A stretch of DNA of 64,000 nucleotides from Pseudonocardia bannensis (GTDB lineage: Bacteria > Actinomycetota > Actinomycetes > Mycobacteriales > Pseudonocardiaceae). Below the pieces are notes generated by a model. That model searched no databases. It was not told where the DNA came from and saw only the letters and a list, made by a program, of their open reading frames with translations. Both the position numbers and the translations under genes were made by a program. Below are positions 25,196 through 33,342 of the stretch, piece after piece; position 1 is the stretch's first letter; the number at the start of each line of letters is the position of its first letter. The DNA lies in the NCBI RefSeq assembly GCF_012911875.1, contig NZ_JAAXKZ010000001.1, positions 62,001 to 126,000 on the forward strand. Direction: 5' to 3'.

Positions 25196-27184
25196 TCAGC
25201 TCTGCGCTCGGGTGCCGGCGAGGTCGAGGAAGGGTGCGAGGGCATCGGGGTTCTGCAGTGCGCCCCTGCTCACGGCCTTGTCCGGGGCGACCCCGGCGAG
25301 GATCTTCTTCACCGGCACCTCGCACTTCTTGCCGTTGAGTGTGCGCGGGATCGCATCCACCACGACGAACCGGTCCGGGACGTGGCGGGGGGACAGCTCC
25401 GAGCGCAACGCCTTGCGCAGCCGCGGCTCCACCTCATCGAGGGAGGCCCCGGGTGCCAGCACCACGAAGCACAGCAGCGCGCCCTCGTCGCGCGCGCCGA
25501 GCTCGGTGGTGTCGATCACCAGCGAGTCCGCGATCTCGTCGAAGCCCTCGACCACGGCGTAGAAGTCCGCGGTGCCCATCCGCACCCCGCCGCGGTTCAG
25601 CGTGGAGTCGCTGCGCCCGTAGATGACGTAGGAGCCACGCGGGGTGAGCCGCACCCAGTCGCCGTGGCGCCACACCCCGGGGAAGTCCTCGAAGTAGGCC
25701 TCGCGGAGCCGGGTGCCGTCCGGGTCGTTCCAGAACGCCACCGGCATCGAGGGCATCGGCTGGGTCAGCACCAGCTCGCCGACCTCGTCGACGAGTTCCT
25801 GGCCCGTCTCGTCGTAGGCCACCACCGCCGCGCCCAGTGCGGCGCAGGAGATCTCCCCCAGCCACACCGGCACTGTCGGCGCCGAACCGACGAACGCCGC
25901 GCACACATCGGTCCCGCCGGACACCGAGCAGATCTGGATGTGCTCGCCGACCGCCTCACCGATCCACCGGAACCCCTCCGCCGACAACGGCGCCCCGGTG
26001 GAGCCGATCGCACGCAGCTCCGACAGGTCGAACTCCTCCCGCGGGCGCAGCCCGGCCTTCAGCGAGGCCTGGATGAACGGCGCCGAGGTCCCGAAGTAGG
26101 TCACCCGGTGGCGCTCGGCGAGGCGCCACAGCGCGCCCAGGTCGGGATGGGCCGGGTTGCCGTCGAACAGCACGATCGTGGACCCGACCAGCAGCCCGGA
26201 GATCAGGAAGTTCCACATCATCCAGCCGGTCGTGGTGAACCAGAAGAACCGCCCGCCCGGCCCCAGGTCCAGGTGCAGCCGCAGCGCCTTCAGGTGCTCG
26301 ACCACGATCCCGCCGTGCCCGTGCACGATCCCCTTGGGCAGCCCGGTGGTGCCCGAGGAGTAGAGCACCCACAGCGGGTGATCGAACGGCACCGGCTCGA
26401 ACTCCAGCGGCCCCGGCTCGGCGGTGAACTCCGCCCACGACAGCGTGTTCTCCGCCGTCGCCTCGGGATCCAGGTAGGGCACCAGGACCGTCTGGCGCAG
26501 CGTCGGCAGCTGCGACTGCAGCGCCGCCACCGTGGCGCGGATGTCGAAACGCTTACCGCCGTAGACGTAGCCGTCCACGGCCAGCAGCACCGTCGGCTCG
26601 ATCTGGGCGAACCGGTCGTGCACCGCTCGCGCCCCGAAATCCGGGGAGCACGACGACCAGATCGCCCCGAGACTCGCCGCGGCCAGGAACGTGACCAATG
26701 TCTCCACCGAGTTCGGCGCCAGCGCCACCACCCGGTCTCCGCGCCCCACCCCGAGCCGCACCAGCCCGGCCCGGGCCCGGCCCACCAGCTCCCGCAGCTC
26801 GGCGTGGGTCACCGTGCGCTCGGCCCCGTCCTCCCGGGCGAACACGACCGCCACATCGGCGTCGCCGCGACCCGGCCCCGGCGTGAGCGCGTGCTCGGCG
26901 TAGTTGAGGGTCGCGCCCGGGAACCACTCCGTCCCCGGCATCGTCGTCGAGCCCAGCGTGGCGGTCGGGGCGTCGTGGAACCGCACCCCGAGGAACTCCG
27001 CCGCCGCGGACCAGAAGCCCTCCACGTCGCGCACCGACCACGCATGCAACGCCGCGTAGTCCTCGGCGTCGACACCACGGTGCTCCCGCACCCACGCGGC
27101 GAACCCGGCCATCGCGCTCGCGGCAGCCGTGTCGGGATCAGGGGACCAGAGGACGTCGGGGGTCGCGTCGGGAACACCAGCCAT
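25196..27184 (-). CDS. aacS: Acetoacetyl-CoA synthetase (acetoacetate-CoA ligase)
   Basis: A 662-residue adenylate-forming ligase that makes acetoacetyl-CoA from acetoacetate, ATP and CoA, feeding ketone bodies into lipid or PHA pathways. The AMP-binding motif YSSGTTGLPKGIVHGHGG, the AacS-typical WFTTTGWMMWN and the C-terminal NRGGVRMGTADFY and NGKKCEVPVKKIL (catalytic Lys) are present, and the length fits AacS. ATG 27184 places VLWSPD near the N-terminus as in the family; ATG 27196 and GTG 27265 are longer alternatives. A separate leftward dienelactone-hydrolase-like gene lies 180 bp upstream. Confidence 0.92.
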   Translation of the reverse strand: MAGVPDATPDVLWSPDPDTAAASAMAGFAAWVREHRGVDAEDYAALHAWSVRDVEGFWSAAAEFLGVRFHDAPTATLGSTTMPGTEWFPGATLNYAEHALTPGPGRGDADVAVVFAREDGAERTVTHAELRELVGRARAGLVRLGVGRGDRVVALAPNSVETLVTFLAAASLGAIWSSCSPDFGARAVHDRFAQIEPTVLLAVDGYVYGGKRFDIRATVAALQSQLPTLRQTVLVPYLDPEATAENTLSWAEFTAEPGPLEFEPVPFDHPLWVLYSSGTTGLPKGIVHGHGGIVVEHLKALRLHLDLGPGGRFFWFTTTGWMMWNFLISGLLVGSTIVLFDGNPAHPDLGALWRLAERHRVTYFGTSAPFIQASLKAGLRPREEFDLSELRAIGSTGAPLSAEGFRWIGEAVGEHIQICSVSGGTDVCAAFVGSAPTVPVWLGEISCAALGAAVVAYDETGQELVDEVGELVLTQPMPSMPVAFWNDPDGTRLREAYFEDFPGVWRHGDWVRLTPRGSYVIYGRSDSTLNRGGVRMGTADFYAVVEGFDEIADSLVIDTTELGARDEGALLCFVVLAPGASLDEVEPRLRKALRSELSPRHVPDRFVVVDAIPRTLNGKKCEVPVKKILAGVAPDKAVSRGALQNPDALAPFLDLAGTRAQS

Positions 27185-27361
27185 GCCGGTCAGCATGGCT
27201 GTCGCGGCCCCACTGGCCAAGCCCGGATGCAGAGCCGCGACGGCCCCCGCTGTCACCCGAGCCACAGCGAGGTGGCCCTACTCCGATCCAGTCATGGCAA
27301 GGCCACCCCGCCGCGGGCGGCGAGGAGGCTGCGGCATCCCCGGCGCCGGGGCGGGCAGTGG

Positions 27362-28066
27362 TCAGCGCAGGTGCGAGTCGAACCAGTTCAGGGTGCGCTG
27401 CCAGGCGTCGGCCGCGGCATCCGGATCGGTGTCGAAGCGGTGGCCCGACCGCGGATAGGTGACGACGTTCGTCGCGACCTCCGACGACGCCGCCGCATTC
27501 CGCAGCTGCTCGAGCTCCGGGTTGGCCTCTCCTCCGACCGGCTCGCCGTAGATGCCCAGCCAGGGGCAGGTGAGCCCGGTCGCGGCCTCGACCATGGAGG
27601 GCAGCCCCTCGGACATCGGCGTGCCGATCCCGCCGCCGGCCACGGTGACCGCAGCTCCGAGGGTGCGCTTGGCCGCGACCAGCAGGGCCACCGAGCCGCC
27701 GAGGTCGAACCCGACGACGCCCATCCGGTCGGCCGTGATGTCGTGGTCGGCGAGCCAGCCGAACGCCGTGTCGGTGTCGGCCATCACCTGCTCGCCGTCG
27801 AGCCGGTTCACCTGGTCCTGCACCTGCTCGTCGGTGTCGGCCGGGTCGAGTTCGTCGGCGTTGTCGCGGTGGTAGAGGTGCGGGGCGACCGCCAGCCAGC
27901 CGTCACCCGCCATTCCCGCCACCAGCCCGCGGATGTTGTCCGTGACGCCGCGGGCCTCGTGCAGCACGACGATCCCGCCACGGACCGACCCGACCGGTTC
28001 GGCCACGGTCAGGCGCAGCTCACTCCCGTCGACCAGAGGGACGGTCTCGGTCCGGATCTCCGTCAT
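27362..28066 (-). CDS. Dienelactone-hydrolase-family protein with an unusual active site
   Basis: A 234-residue alpha/beta hydrolase of the dienelactone hydrolase family. The nucleophile elbow reads VGFDLGGS, so the usual Cys is Asp121. The catalytic-acid position is not obvious (GEPVGGEAN), while His209 (SGHRFD) is kept. GGAAGG lies about eight bases before ATG 28066. It may be an Asp-nucleophile hydrolase or a non-hydrolytic relative. It is divergent from the aminotransferase gene with 56 bp between starts. Confidence 0.8.
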   Translation of the reverse strand: MTEIRTETVPLVDGSELRLTVAEPVGSVRGGIVVLHEARGVTDNIRGLVAGMAGDGWLAVAPHLYHRDNADELDPADTDEQVQDQVNRLDGEQVMADTDTAFGWLADHDITADRMGVVGFDLGGSVALLVAAKRTLGAAVTVAGGGIGTPMSEGLPSMVEAATGLTCPWLGIYGEPVGGEANPELEQLRNAAASSEVATNVVTYPRSGHRFDTDPDAAADAWQRTLNWFDSHLR

Positions 28067-28109
28067 ACGACAAGCCTTCCACGGCGGTGGTCGCCGCACA
28101 GCGGCGGTC

Positions 28110-28115
28110 TACGGT
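28110..28115 (+). promoter_or_regulatory. -10 element of a leaderless promoter for the aminotransferase
   Basis: TACGGT is seven bases before GTG 28123. This spacing also selects that start over GTG 28114 and GTG 28087. Confidence 0.5.
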
Positions 28116-28122
28116 GGCTCTC

Positions 28123-29175
28123 GTGAGCCTGATCCGCGCCGACCTCGAGAGCCTGCCCGCCTACGTGCCGGGCCGCGCCGTTCCCGGCGCGATCAAGCTG
28201 GCCAGCAACGAGGTGCCGCTGCCCCCACCGCCCGCCGTGCTCGCCGCCATCGCGGAGGCCGCGGCGAACGCCAACCGCTACCCCGACCTTGCCGTCTCCG
28301 CGCTGACCGCCCGGCTGGCCGACGCACTCGGCGTCGCGGCCGAGCGGATCGCGGTCGGCTGCGGTTCGGTGAGCCTGTGCCAGCAGCTGGTGCAGATCAC
28401 CTGCCGGGAGACCAGCGATGAGGTGATGTTCGCCTGGCGCTCGTTCGAGGCGTACCCGATCGTCACCCAGATCGGCGCCGCAACGGCCCGTACCGTGCCG
28501 CTGACCTCGGATTTCCGCCATGACCTTGATGCGATGGCCGCCGCGGTGACCCCGAACACCCGGCTGATCTTCGTGTGCAGCCCCAACAACCCGACCGGGA
28601 CCGCGGTCACCCGCGCCGAGTTCGAGCGGTTCCTCGCCGCCGTCGGGCCCGACGTCCTGGTCGCCCTCGACGAGGCGTACCACGAGTACGTCACCGACCC
28701 GGACGTCGTCGACGGCACGACGCTGCTCGACGCGCACCCCAACCTGGTGGTGCTGCGGACGTTCTCCAAGGCCTACCGGCTCGCCGGGCTGCGGGTCGGC
28801 TACGCGGTCGGAGCACCCGACGTCGTGCTGGCCCTGCGGAAGGTGTGCTCGCCGTTCAGCGTCAGCTCGGTGGCCCAGGCCGGCGCGATCGCCGCGCTGG
28901 ACCACGCGGCAGAACTGCTCGCGTCGTGTGCCGAGGTGGTGTCCGAGCGGACCCGGGTGCGCGACGCGCTGCTGACCGCCGGCTACACCGTGCCGCCGAC
29001 GCAGGCCAACTTCGTCTGGCTCCCGCTCGGCGAGCGGAGCACCGCGTTCGCGACGCACTGTCTCGAGCGCAAGGTCATCGTGCGGCCGTTCGCGGCGGAC
29101 GGGGTGCGGGTCACGGTCAGCACCCCGGAGGAGAACGACGCGTTCCTAGATGCGGCAGCATCCTTCGCCGGATAG
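28123..29175 (+). CDS. pat: Histidinol-phosphate/aromatic aminotransferase
   Basis: A 350-residue fold-type I PLP enzyme. The substrate arm (IRADLESLPAYVPGRAVPG), the KLASNE motif, SPNNPTGT, LDEAYHEYV and the PLP lysine in TFSKAYRLAGLRVGYA are all conserved. This pattern matches the actinobacterial Pat group, which transaminates aromatic 2-oxo acids or histidinol phosphate. GTG 28123 fits the family N-terminus and a leaderless promoter. The gene stands alone; no his operon is near, which favours an aromatic aminotransferase role. Confidence 0.88.
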   Translation: MSLIRADLESLPAYVPGRAVPGAIKLASNEVPLPPPPAVLAAIAEAAANANRYPDLAVSALTARLADALGVAAERIAVGCGSVSLCQQLVQITCRETSDEVMFAWRSFEAYPIVTQIGAATARTVPLTSDFRHDLDAMAAAVTPNTRLIFVCSPNNPTGTAVTRAEFERFLAAVGPDVLVALDEAYHEYVTDPDVVDGTTLLDAHPNLVVLRTFSKAYRLAGLRVGYAVGAPDVVLALRKVCSPFSVSSVAQAGAIAALDHAAELLASCAEVVSERTRVRDALLTAGYTVPPTQANFVWLPLGERSTAFATHCLERKVIVRPFAADGVRVTVSTPEENDAFLDAAASFAG

Positions 29176-29187
29176 CCGGTCAGACAT

Positions 29188-29230
29188 ACACGACGATCCG
29201 GACCAACAAGGCCGGTCCGGATCGTCGTGT
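29188..29230. terminator. Strong bidirectional hairpin terminator
   Basis: A perfect 17-bp inverted repeat (29188-29204 with 29214-29230) with a nine-base loop lies between the convergent aminotransferase and GlsB-type genes. Confidence 0.85.
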
Positions 29231-29238
29231 GTCGGCGC

Positions 29239-29511
29239 CTAGTGCCTGATACCCCGCCTGCCGTAGACCCCCGCGACGATCGCAACACCGATGGCCGCCA
29301 CGACGACCTGGAGGATCACCTCCATGATGTTGAAGCCGGCGGTCCGGAAGCCGAAGGCGCGCGCAAGGAACGTCCCAATGAAGGCGCCCACGATGCCGAC
29401 GAGGATCGTCAGCCAGATCGGGATGTCCTGCTTGCCCGGCAGGACCAGCCGGGCCAGAGCGCCGATGATCAAGCCGAAGACGATGGCGGTGATGATCCCG
29501 GTAACGGTCAT
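29239..29511 (-). CDS. GlsB/YeaQ/YmgE-family stress membrane protein
   Basis: A 90-residue protein of three predicted membrane helices with the family pattern IIxGLIIGALARLVLPGKQ, WLTILVGIVGAFIGTFL, ending GVYGRRG. Members are small stress-induced membrane proteins of unclear mechanism. ATG 29511 follows GGGAG at five bases; an upstream ATG at 29529 is less well placed. A paralogue lies divergently at 29818. Confidence 0.88.
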   Translation of the reverse strand: MTVTGIITAIVFGLIIGALARLVLPGKQDIPIWLTILVGIVGAFIGTFLARAFGFRTAGFNIMEVILQVVVAAIGVAIVAGVYGRRGIRH

Positions 29512-29817
29512 GAGTACTCCCGACTTCATTCGGGCTACACACCGTCGCAGCCCGTGTCGGACCTGGGTAGCACAGCCCGACGGCCGTCGCACCGCAGGAG
29601 CACGGTTTCCACCGAAGCGTTATCGGGACGTTCCAAAATCGTCGATCTCCCGTCACTGTGACGGTTCGGCGAGCGTCGGCACGACCCCCGCCGATCGGGG
29701 GAATAGATCCGCCCGGAAGGGGAACACCGGCCCCGGGAAGCCGGTCGGCCAGGACGGGCGGCCCGGTCTCAGATCCGTATCGCGCGGTTTCGACGCGCGA
29801 GGACGCGAGGAGGAATC
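29512..29817. other. Divergent promoter region of two GlsB-type genes
   Basis: A 306-bp spacer between two divergent paralogues of the same stress family. No protein is supported. Both promoters must be here; I could not place a clear stress-sigma consensus. Confidence 0.5.
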
Positions 29818-30090
29818 ATGGGCATTCTCGGTTGGATCATCGTCGGCCTCGTCGCAGGCGCTCTGGCGAAGGCGGTCATGCCGGGGCCGGACCCGGGCGG
29901 GACCCTCGTGACGATCCTGATCGGCATCGTCGGCGGCGTGCTGGGCGGCTTGATCAGCTCAGCGTTGTTCGGGGTCGGTACGGGCAACTTCTTCGACATC
30001 AGGACCTGGCTGATCAGCTTCCTGGGCGCGGTCGTGCTGCTCGCCATCTACCGCATGGTGGCAGGTCGGGGCCGCCCCGTCGCGCACTGA
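29818..30090 (+). CDS. GlsB/YeaQ/YmgE-family stress membrane protein, paralogue
   Basis: A 90-residue, three-helix relative of the divergent gene: GWIIVGLVAGALAKAVMPG, then TILIGIVGGVLGGLI and a final helix before a basic tail. A near-perfect GAGGAGGA precedes the ATG. It is followed by a strong T-rich-tailed terminator, so it is probably transcribed alone and well translated. Confidence 0.9.
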   Translation: MGILGWIIVGLVAGALAKAVMPGPDPGGTLVTILIGIVGGVLGGLISSALFGVGTGNFFDIRTWLISFLGAVVLLAIYRMVAGRGRPVAH

Positions 30091-30131
30091 CCCAGCAGGT
30101 GACCGGGCCGGCTCCCCGGCCGGCATCCCGC

Positions 30132-30166
30132 ATGGTGGCTGATCCAGGAAATGGATCAGCCACCAT
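30132..30166 (+). terminator. Rho-independent terminator
   Basis: A perfect 15-bp stem (30132-30146 with 30152-30166) with a five-base GGAAA loop, followed by TCACTTTTC. It is the most classical terminator in the window and ends the GlsB-type transcript. Confidence 0.85.
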
Positions 30167-30245
30167 TCACTTTTCGGGGAGGAATCCGACGATGCATGCC
30201 GGGAATCGGTCGATCACTCATGCCGAAAGGGTCGACGGGCCGGGG

Positions 30246-30977
30246 TCATCCCTCCAGGATGTAGCCCACACCACGAACCGTTCGAATCCGCTCGGCTCCG
30301 ATCTTTCGACGCAGGTAGGAGATGTAGACCTGCACGAGATTGGCCGACGCCGGCTCCGACCACACCTGCTTCGCGAGCTTGTCGTGGGACACGACGGCAC
30401 CGGGCTCCGCCAGCAATGCCACCAGCAACGAGAACTCGGTGGGTGACAGCGCGACCGGCTGGCCGTCCACGCTCACCTCTCCGAACTCGGTGTCGACGGT
30501 CAGATCTCCCATCCGGACGATGGCGTGCGTGGTCGCGGCGCCCAGCCGCAGCCGCAGCCGGATCCGAGCGGACAGCTCGTCGACGGCGAAGGGGCGCAGG
30601 AGGTAGTCGTCCCGGTCCCCGCGCAGCTGGCCGAGCAGGCTGCCACGGCGTTCGCGGGGCGTCACGGCGATCACCGGGACGTTCGGCGCCTCGGAGTGCA
30701 CTGCCGCCAGCACGGCGGCCTGGTCGGGCCCGGGCAGCTCGACGTCGAGCACGAGAAGCGCCGGCGCACCGGATCGGACGGCGTCGAGTACGCCGATACC
30801 GTCGCTCACCGAGCTGACCCGCACCCCCTCGGAGCGCAGGCTTCGCAGCACCGAGGCGGACGCGGCAGTCGGCGGCAACGCCAACAGGACGTGTTCATGC
30901 GGGGGTACGGACGTCCGTGCCGACCTCTGCGTGGGTACGAACGCTGACGCACCCCCCGGGGGAGCAGCGGGGAGCAT
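30246..30977 (-). CDS. OmpR-family response regulator with an atypical receiver
   Basis: A 243-residue regulator with an N-terminal extension of about 28 residues, a receiver domain (about 29-145) and an OmpR-type winged helix (LSPTEFSLLVALLAEPGAVVS, then YISYLRRKIG and IRTVRGVGYIL). The phospho-acceptor Asp78 (LLVLDVELPG) remains, but the acidic pair normally near the first strand is LALPP and the conserved Lys is Arg128 (LLRPF). Phosphorylation control is therefore doubtful. ATG 30977 is used; no strong ribosome site is seen. No histidine kinase is adjacent. It is divergent from the GH16 gene. Confidence 0.85.
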   Translation of the reverse strand: MLPAAPPGGASAFVPTQRSARTSVPPHEHVLLALPPTAASASVLRSLRSEGVRVSSVSDGIGVLDAVRSGAPALLVLDVELPGPDQAAVLAAVHSEAPNVPVIAVTPRERRGSLLGQLRGDRDDYLLRPFAVDELSARIRLRLRLGAATTHAIVRMGDLTVDTEFGEVSVDGQPVALSPTEFSLLVALLAEPGAVVSHDKLAKQVWSEPASANLVQVYISYLRRKIGAERIRTVRGVGYILEG

Positions 30978-31204
30978 CCGATACAGCTTCCCTCCAACCC
31001 CAGGGGAATAACAATCGGCTAACGGTGCGATAGCGCCCACCTGAGAGCCCCGGAACTCGAATCCTGAGAACCTGGTTACTCCGATCGGCCTAGCGCATAT
31101 CGACTCCGGGTGCGTTGGTCGCTGTCCAGCGCGCCGGAACGACCTACCGGCGCGTGCGCGCAACCACATCTCTCAGGTTGGCCGGTCACAGCCCGTGATC
31201 TTCT

Positions 31205-31210
31205 TAGTGT
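31205..31210 (+). promoter_or_regulatory. -10 element of a leaderless promoter for the GH16 gene
   Basis: TAGTGT, seven bases before ATG 31218. Confidence 0.5.
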
Positions 31211-31217
31211 TCGCGTC

Positions 31218-32204
31218 ATGCGACGGAAACCCTCCGCTGCGAGCGATCGGCTCGGCGCCCGCGAGCTGATCGAGCGCGTCACCGCGGAGCGGGCTTCCGC
31301 TTCGACGGTCCCGGGCCGCCCTCGGCATGCTCCGGCGCCGGCCGTTCCGAGCGTCAGCGTGACCAGGGCGCGCCGTTCCCCCCGGCGCAGGCTCGCTCCG
31401 CTCGTACTGGGTGTCGCCGTCATGGTCATCGCGACCGTGATCGCCACCGTCGTCCGGACGACCGCCTCGGAACCCGCCCCCGGCCTCAGCCCCACCCTGG
31501 TGTCGCAGGACGCGACCCAGGCGGCGCCGCCGCCGGACCCTGCTCCGCCGGCGACGCCGCCGGACGGCCCCGAGAACGGCGTCCAGGCCGCGAACGCGCA
31601 CGGCTGGGAGCTGATCGGCGGTGACGAGTTCAACGGCGGCCTGTCCGACAAGTGGAACCGCTACGACGGTCCGGGCCACGCCGATGCCGGGCGGCGCTCC
31701 CCCGCCGCGGTCGGTGTGCGCGGCGACGCCCTGGTGATCAGCGGCGACGCCACCGGTACGACGGGCGGGATGGCCTGGTCGGAGAGCCGCCGGTACGGCA
31801 AGTGGGAGATGCGCGCGAAGTTCCCGGCGGGCGACCGGCAGTACCACCCAGTGCTGCTCCTGTGGCCGACCGAGGTGGAATGGCCACTGGGCGGTGAGAT
31901 CGACTTCGCCGAGACGACGAGCGCCTCGAAGGACGTGTCGTTCTTCCTGCACCACGGGCCGGACAACGCGAAGGAGTCCGCCCGCAAGAAGATCGACATC
32001 ACCCGATGGCACAACTACGCCGTCGAGTGGACTCCGCAGGGGATCACCGGCTACATCGACGGCAAGCGGTGGTTCGCCAGCACGGACCCGGACACGCTCC
32101 CGCCCGGGCCGATGCATCCCGCCATTCAGCTCGACTACGTCCCCGGCGACGGCTCCCCGAAGCCGACGGAGATGTTCGTCGACTGGATGCGCATCTACGC
32201 CTGA
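31218..32204 (+). CDS. Membrane-anchored glycoside hydrolase family 16 protein
   Basis: A 328-residue type II membrane protein. A basic cytosolic N-terminus with the ARELIERV motif seen in many actinobacterial wall proteins precedes one helix (about 58-76) and a Pro-rich linker. The GH16 beta-jelly-roll follows with the catalytic motif GEIDFAE (Glu227, Asp229, Glu232). GH16 enzymes cleave or transfer beta-1,3 or beta-1,3-1,4 glucans and galactans outside the cell. ATG 31218 fits a leaderless promoter. The substrate could be self polysaccharide or environmental glucan. Confidence 0.88.
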   Translation: MRRKPSAASDRLGARELIERVTAERASASTVPGRPRHAPAPAVPSVSVTRARRSPRRRLAPLVLGVAVMVIATVIATVVRTTASEPAPGLSPTLVSQDATQAAPPPDPAPPATPPDGPENGVQAANAHGWELIGGDEFNGGLSDKWNRYDGPGHADAGRRSPAAVGVRGDALVISGDATGTTGGMAWSESRRYGKWEMRAKFPAGDRQYHPVLLLWPTEVEWPLGGEIDFAETTSASKDVSFFLHHGPDNAKESARKKIDITRWHNYAVEWTPQGITGYIDGKRWFASTDPDTLPPGPMHPAIQLDYVPGDGSPKPTEMFVDWMRIYA

Positions 32205-32499
32205 CCGGCCCCGAACCCCGAGCCGTGCCCGCCTCCTGCCCGCACCGCCCCGCCCGGCGCTCCCCACCGGGTGGGGCGGTCGCACGCCGCCGCCCGCCGC
32301 CCTCCTGGTCCGCGCACGCCTTCTGGCCCCCGCGCGCATGACCGGTCGTGCGCGGGGGACCACGACGGGCGCGCCGTCGGCTCAGCCGTCGTGGGATGCC
32401 CGCGGACGAGGTCGGAGGATGTCCGAGGTCCGACTCGGCGAGTAGCGTCGGACATGCCCGTTGGCCGGGCCGTGACCCGGACGGGTGCGGGAGCGCACG

Positions 32500-33342
32500 A
32501 TGATCGTCGACGTGATACTGGGTCTGGCGGCCGCCGGGGTCATCTGGTTCGCGGCGGGGTTCCGGGTGATCCGGCAGTTCGAACGGGGGGTGCTCTTCCG
32601 GTTCGGCCGGGTGAGCGAAGCCGTCCGCGGGCCGGGGCTCACCCGCATCCATCCGGGGATGGACCGCCTCCGCAAGGTCAACATGCAGATCGTGACGATG
32701 CCCGTCCCCGCTCAGGACGGGATCACCCGCGACAACGTGACCGTGCGCGTCGACGCGGTCGTCTACTTCAAGGTCGTCGACCCGGTGCGGGCGACGGTCG
32801 ACGTGCAGGACTACATGTCGGCCGTCGGCCAGGTGGCGCAGACGTCGCTGCGGTCGATCATCGGCAAGAGTGACCTCGACGACCTGCTGTCCAACCGTGA
32901 GCGGCTCAACCAGGGCCTGGAGCTGCTCATCGACAGCCCCGCGGTGGGCTGGGGCGTGCACATCGACCGCGTCGAGATCAAGGACGTGGCGCTGCCCGAG
33001 TCGATGAAGCGGTCGATGTCGCGGCAGGCCGAGGCGGAGCGGGAGCGCCGGGCCCGGGTGATCAGCGCGGACGGCGAGCTGCAGGCCTCGGAGAAGCTCG
33101 CGCTGGCCGCCGCCCGGATGTCCGACAATCCCGCGGCGCTGCAGCTACGGCTGTTGGAGACCGTCGTGGAGGTGGCCGCGGAGAAGAACTCCACGCTGGT
33201 GCTGCCGTTCCCGGTCGAGCTGCTGCGGTTCCTGGAGACGGGGACCGAGCATCTGGGCCTCAGGTCCCGGCCCCCCGGCGCGACCAACAGCGCGCCGGCG
33301 AGCTCGGACGACGATCAGAAGCTGGCCCTCGGCACGCCCTGA
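32500..33342 (+). CDS. SPFH-domain (stomatin/slipin-like) membrane protein
   Basis: A 280-residue slipin: an N-terminal membrane helix (about 2-19), then the SPFH domain (FRVIRQFERGVLFRFGRV, GLTRIHPGMDRLRKVN, VDAVVYFKVVDP, QTSLRSIIGKSDLDDLLSNR) and a helical C-terminus (EAERERRARVISADGELQASEKLALAA). Stomatin-like proteins form membrane-associated oligomers. ATG 32500 has GGGAG six bases upstream. No NfeD partner gene is adjacent, which is unusual for the family. Its 3' end overlaps the formamidase gene tail to tail by 28 bp. Confidence 0.9.
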   Translation: MIVDVILGLAAAGVIWFAAGFRVIRQFERGVLFRFGRVSEAVRGPGLTRIHPGMDRLRKVNMQIVTMPVPAQDGITRDNVTVRVDAVVYFKVVDPVRATVDVQDYMSAVGQVAQTSLRSIIGKSDLDDLLSNRERLNQGLELLIDSPAVGWGVHIDRVEIKDVALPESMKRSMSRQAEAERERRARVISADGELQASEKLALAAARMSDNPAALQLRLLETVVEVAAEKNSTLVLPFPVELLRFLETGTEHLGLRSRPPGATNSAPASSDDDQKLALGTP

